From NCBI GenBank assembly GCA_030680405.1, contig JAUXVT010000040.1, forward strand, positions 1-32,482: a DNA stretch of 32,482 nt, read 5' to 3'. Positions within the stretch are counted from its first letter, which is position 1. Each line of letters opens with the position of its first letter. Made by a program: the position numbers and the translations under genes. Shown piece after piece: positions 27,902 through 32,482 of this stretch. This DNA is from Thiobacillus sp. (lineage in GTDB: Bacteria > Pseudomonadota > Gammaproteobacteria > Burkholderiales > Thiobacillaceae). The notes below the pieces were generated by a model. It had not been told where the DNA came from, ran no database searches, and was given only the letters and a program-made list of their open reading frames with translations.

Positions 27902-29494
27902 GTGTCCGGCCTGAGAAGACTGCTCCAGATCGGCCTCGCGGTCGGCGCTTACCTGCTCTGGTGGCTGCTGGTCAGGCTGCATCTGTGGCGCCCGTCAGTG
28001 ACGCCGGCGCAAGCGCTGTGCCGCACGGTCGAGCGGCTGGGGACGACGTTTGTAAAGCTCGGCCAGGGCTTGAGCCTGCACCGCGACCTGCTGCCGGACG
28101 AGTACATCCGCGCGCTGCAGAGCCTGCAGGATCGCGTCGCGCCGTTTCCGGACGCGGTCGCGCGGCGCGAGGTGGAACAGGCACTGGGAAAACCCATCCC
28201 CGAATTGTTCGCCGAATTCGAGGCGCACCCGATGGCGGCGGCGTCCATCGCGCAAGTGCACCAGGCGCGCCTGCTCGACGGCCGGCAGGTGGTGGTGAAG
28301 ATACGCAGGCCGCACATCAGGGCCCAAATCGACCGCGACATGCGCCTGCTGGGCGGTGTACTGCGCGTCTTGCTCGCGCTGTTGCCGTGGCTGCGGCGCT
28401 ACGAGCCGCTCGCCCTGGTCGACGAAATCTGGACCAACCTGCGCAAGGAGACGGACTTCCGCCGCGAGGCGCGCAACACCCTGCGCTTCGTCGAGGCCTT
28501 CCGGGGTTCGGCGACCGTGCACGTCCCTGCGGTGATCGACGGGCTCTATGCGGAGTCGGTGCTGGTGCAGGAGCTGAGCGGCGGGCGGCGCGTGGACGAT
28601 CCCGCGGTGCGCGCGCATGGGGCGCAACTCGCACAGGCCCTGGTCGAGGCCTATTTGCAGCAAATATTCGTCATGGGCCTGTTTCACGGCGATCCCCATC
28701 CCGGCAACCTGTTCATCATGGAGAGCGGGCGCATTTGTTTCCACGACTTCGGCATCGTCGGTGCGCTCGATTCGTCCACGCGTCGCAATCTGGCGGCGTT
28801 TCTGCTCGCCTTTGTCCATCAGGACAGCGAGTGGATGCTGGATGCGGCGCTGGACCTGGGCCTGCTCGCGGGGGCGCTCGACCGCGCGGAGTTCCGCCTG
28901 GGACTGCAGGAGATCATCCAGGACTACGCCGGCCTACCGCTCAAGGACTGGTCGCTGGCCGAAGCGTTCGTGCGCGTGGCGCGTCTCGGCCGTGGGCGCA
29001 ACATCCGCATCCCGCATAGCCTGCTGGTTCTGATGCGCATGCTGTATTTGATGGAAAATGCCGTGCGCGATCTCGACCCGGACTTCAATCTGCTGCAGAG
29101 CCTGCTCGGCAAGGCCGAAGAAGTGCTCGGTTCCTCCGCCGGCGCCGGAGCGGAAACGGGGCTGAACCGGCTGCGGTTCGAGGCCGCGGCCGGCGTGCAC
29201 GAACTGCCGGCCGAGCTCGGCGCCTGGATTCACCGGATACGCGCCCAGGGTCTGGAGCTGCAGGTACAGCACCACGGCATGGAAGAACTGGAGCAGCACC
29301 TCGACCGCAGCAGCAACCGCGTGGCCCTGGCGCTGGTGACGCTGGGCCTCTACATCGCCGCCTCGCTGCTGATGCAGCACTCAATCGGGCCGCGCCTCGG
29401 GGAGATGCCGCTGCTGGCGGCGGTGGGCTACGCGCTGGCGTTGTGGTTTACGTGGCGTCTCGCGCGGGGAATTTCCCGTTCGGGGAAGCTGTGA
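27902..29494 (+). CDS. ABC1/UbiB-family atypical kinase
   Basis: Membrane-linked protein of 530 residues of the ABC1/UbiB/ADCK family, which supports ubiquinone synthesis or lipid homeostasis. Family motifs: the KxGQ motif (Lys52-Gln55, FVKLGQG), the Ala-rich loop AAASIAQVH, the VVVKIRRP lysine, HGDPHPGN near residue 262 and DFG. Two transmembrane helices close the C-terminus. The GTG at 27902 has AAGGAG at 27891-27896. About 20 bases separate it from ftsH. It may be a second, stress-specific paralogue of UbiB; that is inference from its position. Confidence 0.92.
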   Translation: MSGLRRLLQIGLAVGAYLLWWLLVRLHLWRPSVTPAQALCRTVERLGTTFVKLGQGLSLHRDLLPDEYIRALQSLQDRVAPFPDAVARREVEQALGKPIPELFAEFEAHPMAAASIAQVHQARLLDGRQVVVKIRRPHIRAQIDRDMRLLGGVLRVLLALLPWLRRYEPLALVDEIWTNLRKETDFRREARNTLRFVEAFRGSATVHVPAVIDGLYAESVLVQELSGGRRVDDPAVRAHGAQLAQALVEAYLQQIFVMGLFHGDPHPGNLFIMESGRICFHDFGIVGALDSSTRRNLAAFLLAFVHQDSEWMLDAALDLGLLAGALDRAEFRLGLQEIIQDYAGLPLKDWSLAEAFVRVARLGRGRNIRIPHSLLVLMRMLYLMENAVRDLDPDFNLLQSLLGKAEEVLGSSAGAGAETGLNRLRFEAAAGVHELPAELGAWIHRIRAQGLELQVQHHGMEELEQHLDRSSNRVALALVTLGLYIAASLLMQHSIGPRLGEMPLLAAVGYALALWFTWRLARGISRSGKL

Positions 29495-29707
29495 TGGCGT
29501 TGGGGAGAAATCAGATGGCGATTCGGCGGCGACCATAGTGTTCTGGCCAAACTGGCATGCCAATGTATCTCCGAGAAGGCTGTGCCGTAAGCGTGCTTCG
29601 CCCCGGCAGGTCGAAAACACCGATCTTGAAACGTTTGCCGACTGGGCCAGGGTCGCATTGTCGGCGCTGAGTAGCGTAGGGGACGTTCAACACGCGGAGG
29701 TCACATC

Positions 29708-32083
29708 ATGAAAACCGTCACCATTGAAGTTGGCGATCTGCTGTCGGCATTGAGCGCACTTGGCGTGGAAAAGCAGCTCATGAAGCTTCCGGGCGTGCAC
29801 AAGGCCGAGGTTAACTACGTCGCTGGCAGCGCCACCGTTGTGTACGACGAAACCATCGCCGATATCAAGACCATCAAGGCCCGGGTGCACGAGTGCGGCT
29901 ATCACTGCGCGGGCGAGCGCCTGCCAAAACACATCTGCGTGCCCGAGGATCCCCCGGCTGCCGCCGCCATTGCGCCTGCGGCGCCCGTCGGACACGCGCA
30001 TGAACATGCCGGGCACGCCGCGCCGGCGGGCAAGGCGGATGCGATGGCGCATGAGATGGGGCACGGCGCCGGTATGGACATGCATGCGATGGCACGCGAC
30101 ATGCGAAACCGTTTCTTCATCGCGGCGGTGTTCACCGTGCCGGTCTTCGTCTATTCGCCCATGGGCGGCATGTTCACGCCGCCGGCGCCGCCGTTTGGCC
30201 TGACCCTCAACCTCTGGCTGTTCCTGCTTGCCAGTATCGCGGTGATCTATCCGGTCTGGCCGTTCGTGGTCGCTGCCTGGCGCGCACTCAAAAACGGCGT
30301 GCTCAACATGGCGGTGCTGGTGGTGCTGTCGGTCGGCACCGGGTATCTGTTCAGTGTGGGAGCGACCTTCTTCTTCGCGGGCGTGCAGTTCTACGAGGCG
30401 GTAGCGGTGTTGCTGGTGTTCATTCTGCTCGGCCACTGGCTGGAGATGCGTGCCCGTGCCGGTGCCTCCGCGGCGATCCGCGCGCTGCTGGATCTTGCCC
30501 CGCCCATGGCCACGGTGATGCGTGACGGGCAGGAAACGGAACTGCCCACCGCCGAGGTGATGATGGGCGACACGGTCGTCATTCGTCCCGGAAACAAGAT
30601 CCCGGTAGACGGTGAGGTGCTCGAGGGTGAGTCACAGGTGGATGAATCCATGCTCACCGGCGAGTCCATGCCGGTCGGCAAAAAGCCCGGCGACACGGTG
30701 ATCGGCGCGACCATCAACAAGAGCGGCAGCTTCCGCTACCGCGCCACCAAGGTCGGCGCCGACACCGCGCTCGCGCAGATCGTCAAGCTGGTGCAGGCGG
30801 CGCAGAACTCCAAGGCGCCGGCGCAATTGCTTGCCGACCGTGCCTCGCAATGGCTGGTGCTGATCGCGCTGGTGATCGGCCTGGCGACCTTCGCGGCCTG
30901 GTTCTGGTGGCTTGGGCAGCCGCTGCTTTTTGCGCTAACCCTAACGATTACCGTATTCGTTATCGCCTGTCCGGACGCCCTTGGGCTCGCCACACCGATG
31001 GCGGTGATGGTGGGGACCGGCCTGGGTGCGATGAACGGCATCCTGTTCAAGAACGCCGCCGCGCTTGAGGACGCGACACGGCTCGACATCGTGATCTTCG
31101 ACAAGACCGGCACGCTCACTCTGGGCCAGCCCGACGTAGTGGATGTGGCGGCTGCACCGGGTGTCAGCGAAGACGCGATGCTCGCACTCGCCGCCGCTGT
31201 AGAGAAAGGCTCCGAGCATCCCCTGGCGCAGGCAATCCTCAAGCGCGCGGGCAGCCTGGCGATACAGCCGGTAACCGGCTTCAGCAACATCGACGGGATG
31301 GGCGCCAGGGGAGAAGTCGAGGGGCGCACGGTTTTGCTGGGCAATCGCAAGCTGATGCAGGCCGAGAAAATCGACATGAACGGACTCGTGTCGAGGGCCG
31401 ATGAGATGCAGGGAGCGGGGCGGACCGTGGTGCATGTCGCTCACGAGGGCCAGTTGGTTGGGCTCATTGCCATTGCCGATGCACCGCGTCCCACCTCGGC
31501 GGCGACGGTGCAGAAACTGCGTGAACGTGGCGTGCAGGTGGCGATGCTCACGGGGGACAACCAGGCGACGGCCGAACGCATCGCGGCAGGGCTGGGCATC
31601 GATCTCGTTCTCGCCGACGTGCTGCCCGGGCAGAAGGCGGACAAGATCAAGGAATTGCAGGCGCAGGGCAAGAAAGTCGGCATGGTGGGCGACGGCATCA
31701 ATGACGCGCCGGCGCTGACCCAGGCGGACGTGGGCTTCGCCATCGGCGCCGGCACCGACGTGGCGATGGAATCCGCTGACGTGGTGCTGATGAAGAGCGA
31801 CCCGTTCGACGTGGTCGGCGCGATCGTGCTGTCGCGCGCCACGCTCACCAAGATGCACCAGAACCTGGGGTGGGCGATGGCCTACAACGTGGTCGCCTTC
31901 CCGGTCGCGGCTGGCGTGTTCTATCCCTTTGTCATCAGCCCCGAGGTTGCGGCGCTCGCCATGTCCGGCAGCTCGGCGCTGGTGGCTGTCAACGCGCTGC
32001 TGCTCAAACGCACCCGTCTCGAAGGCATTCATGCGCACCCTGCAGCGACACGCGCCATTGGGGATAAAGCCGTCGTCACGTAA
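29708..32083 (+). CDS. P1B-type heavy-metal ATPase with CPD metal site and HMA-like domain lacking CxxC
   Basis: Inner-membrane metal pump of 791 residues. The N-terminal 70 residues look like an HMA fold ([29 protein letters not shown]), but the loop that normally holds GMxCxxC reads [16 protein letters not shown] linker rich in His and Met follows (about residues 95-132, [17 protein letters not shown]). The core has TGES, DKTGT with Asp465, SEHPLAQAI and [10 protein letters not shown]. The ion site is Cys-Pro-Asp at residues 421-423 ([12 protein letters not shown]), not the CPC of CopA or the CPH of CopB. The final helices ([21 protein letters not shown]) resemble CopB-type pumps. GGAGG precedes the ATG. 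The transported metal cannot be named from sequence alone. Confidence 0.93.
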   Translation: MKTVTIEVGDLLSALSALGVEKQLMKLPGVHKAEVNYVAGSATVVYDETIADIKTIKARVHECGYHCAGERLPKHICVPEDPPAAAAIAPAAPVGHAHEHAGHAAPAGKADAMAHEMGHGAGMDMHAMARDMRNRFFIAAVFTVPVFVYSPMGGMFTPPAPPFGLTLNLWLFLLASIAVIYPVWPFVVAAWRALKNGVLNMAVLVVLSVGTGYLFSVGATFFFAGVQFYEAVAVLLVFILLGHWLEMRARAGASAAIRALLDLAPPMATVMRDGQETELPTAEVMMGDTVVIRPGNKIPVDGEVLEGESQVDESMLTGESMPVGKKPGDTVIGATINKSGSFRYRATKVGADTALAQIVKLVQAAQNSKAPAQLLADRASQWLVLIALVIGLATFAAWFWWLGQPLLFALTLTITVFVIACPDALGLATPMAVMVGTGLGAMNGILFKNAAALEDATRLDIVIFDKTGTLTLGQPDVVDVAAAPGVSEDAMLALAAAVEKGSEHPLAQAILKRAGSLAIQPVTGFSNIDGMGARGEVEGRTVLLGNRKLMQAEKIDMNGLVSRADEMQGAGRTVVHVAHEGQLVGLIAIADAPRPTSAATVQKLRERGVQVAMLTGDNQATAERIAAGLGIDLVLADVLPGQKADKIKELQAQGKKVGMVGDGINDAPALTQADVGFAIGAGTDVAMESADVVLMKSDPFDVVGAIVLSRATLTKMHQNLGWAMAYNVVAFPVAAGVFYPFVISPEVAALAMSGSSALVAVNALLLKRTRLEGIHAHPAATRAIGDKAVVT

Positions 32084-32209
32084 CAAACCTATGAGCGCAT
32101 CAGGCCCTGCTTGGGTCGGTCTGGATGACCATTTCCGGCTGCTGAACAGACGTACGACAACCGCGCCATGACCGGCTGCTGTTCAGGGTCGAACGGCCGC
32201 GGCACAAAC

Positions 32210-32259
32210 CTTACAGGCTTTGTAAGAAAAAGTTAAGCGCCCGATCAGGCTCAGCCTGA
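32210..32259. terminator. Inverted repeats between convergent genes (possible bidirectional terminator or regulator site)
   Basis: CTTACA-GGCTT-TGTAAG (32210-32226) and TCAGGC-TCA-GCCTGA (32245-32259) are two perfect 6-bp stems separated by AAAAAGTTAAG. Read from the minus strand, the T-rich segment follows the second stem, suiting termination of the RND gene. The TTACA-N5-TGTAA dyad also resembles response-regulator sites, but both flanking genes end here, so termination is the simpler reading. Confidence 0.4.
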
Positions 32260-32263
32260 CTGC

Positions 32264-32482
32264 TTACGGTTCGGGGTTGGCAGCCTCCCGCGCGGCGCGG
32301 CGGCGCATCAGCCAGTAGGCCGCCGGGACGACAAACAGCGACAGCAGGCCCGCGACGATCACCGCCACGGTCATGGCTTTCGGCCGTACGCGCTGCACCG
32401 CGCCTTCGCGGATCGCGTCGAGCAGGCCCGCCTCGCCGGCCTGCCCGGCAGCCTGCTGCGCAGTCCAGGCGTTTTTCAGATA
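32264..32482 (-). CDS. cusA: C-terminus of a CusA/CzcA-type RND pump, 5' part outside window, with apparent internal deletion
   Basis: Minus-strand reading from the window edge to a TAA at 32264-32266 gives 72 residues of a heavy-metal RND transporter: LLDAIREGAVQRVRPKAMTV, a hydrophobic run, then VVPAAYWLMRRRAAREA and stop. In CusA the segment after VRPKAMTVAVIIAGLL continues for about 30 residues (a GSEVM loop, an IAAPM-containing helix and an ITAPLL segment) before SLFxIPAAY. Here VAGLL is followed directly by SLFVVPAAY. The missing part covers the loop and much of a transmembrane helix. Family assignment is firm; the deletion is inferred from remembered family sequence. Confidence 0.85.
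   Translation of the reverse strand, partial: YLKNAWTAQQAAGQAGEAGLLDAIREGAVQRVRPKAMTVAVIVAGLLSLFVVPAAYWLMRRRAAREAANPEP

Noticed and set aside
29553-29562. Palindrome TGGCATGCCA in the 213-base gap before the CPD ATPase
   Set aside because: Too short to be meaningful; the gap shows no gene and no convincing promoter or metal-regulator box.

Overview
This is a GC-rich bacterial window that reads almost entirely on the + strand. It combines a copper/heavy-metal handling region with a carbon- and energy-storage module and a membrane-stress module. Gene content (CusF-like protein, DUF411, DUF2933 and DUF5676-like small membrane proteins, YHS and HMA proteins, P1B ATPases, the C-terminus of an RND pump, archaeal-type AMP phosphorylase, phosphoketolase, an accessory FtsH) suggests a Beta- or Gammaproteobacterium. 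A chemolithotroph or methylotroph of the Nitrosomonadales type would fit, but this is inference; there is no rRNA or other taxonomic marker in the window.

Layout. Bases 1-3900: mostly exported or membrane-bound small proteins, namely a DUF411 protein (cut by the window edge), a CusF-like protein, two Met-rich proteins, a duplicated-motif His/Asp-rich protein, two or three tiny membrane proteins, a CxxC thioredoxin-like protein and a decayed copy of one tiny protein. Bases 3956-9661: an HD-GYP protein fused to an AF1514-like domain, a Cu(I) P1B ATPase with two N-terminal YHS domains, a membrane-anchored SAM methyltransferase, an exported protein of unknown function, a DUF2933 protein and an ICMT-type membrane methyltransferase, mostly overlapping or closely spaced. 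Bases 9966-16745: AMP phosphorylase, acetate kinase, phosphoketolase and alpha-glucan phosphorylase, of which the first three overlap by ATGA. Bases 16824-18660: a Tat-exported multi-cluster ferredoxin and three small metal-associated proteins. Bases 18665-21262: glycogen debranching enzyme GlgX and a DUF1622 membrane protein. Bases 21344-23494: a CcdA-like membrane protein, a periplasmic adaptor-like protein, a 31-residue membrane peptide, a CopZ-like chaperone and a second CxxC thioredoxin-like protein. Bases 23571-29494: cyclopropane fatty acid synthase (two frameshifts), a tandem DUF1566 protein, FtsH and an ABC1/UbiB-type kinase. Bases 29708-32083: a second P1B ATPase with an unusual CPD metal site. 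Bases 32264-32482, minus strand: the C-terminus of an RND heavy-metal pump with an apparent internal deletion.

How the parts could work together. Periplasmic Met/His-rich proteins and CusF would bind Cu(I)/Ag(I); CopZ would carry it in the cytosol; the two ATPases and the RND pump would export it. The CcdA-like protein and the CxxC proteins could keep thiols or Cu(I) sites reduced. GlgX and the glucan phosphorylase would release sugar phosphates from glycogen, phosphoketolase would make acetyl phosphate and acetate kinase would make ATP, giving oxygen-independent ATP when metals damage respiration. FtsH, Cfa and the ABC1 kinase would maintain membrane proteins, lipids and possibly quinones. 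The link between the modules is inferred from position only.

Several families occur twice within the window (Met-rich, DUF5676-like, DUF2933, CxxC thioredoxin-like, YHS, P1B ATPase), and at least two loci look damaged (the cfa frameshifts and the tiny-protein remnant at 3291-3357). This suggests a mosaic built by repeated acquisition of related cassettes. I saw no tRNA, rRNA, CRISPR array, transposase or complete insertion sequence.
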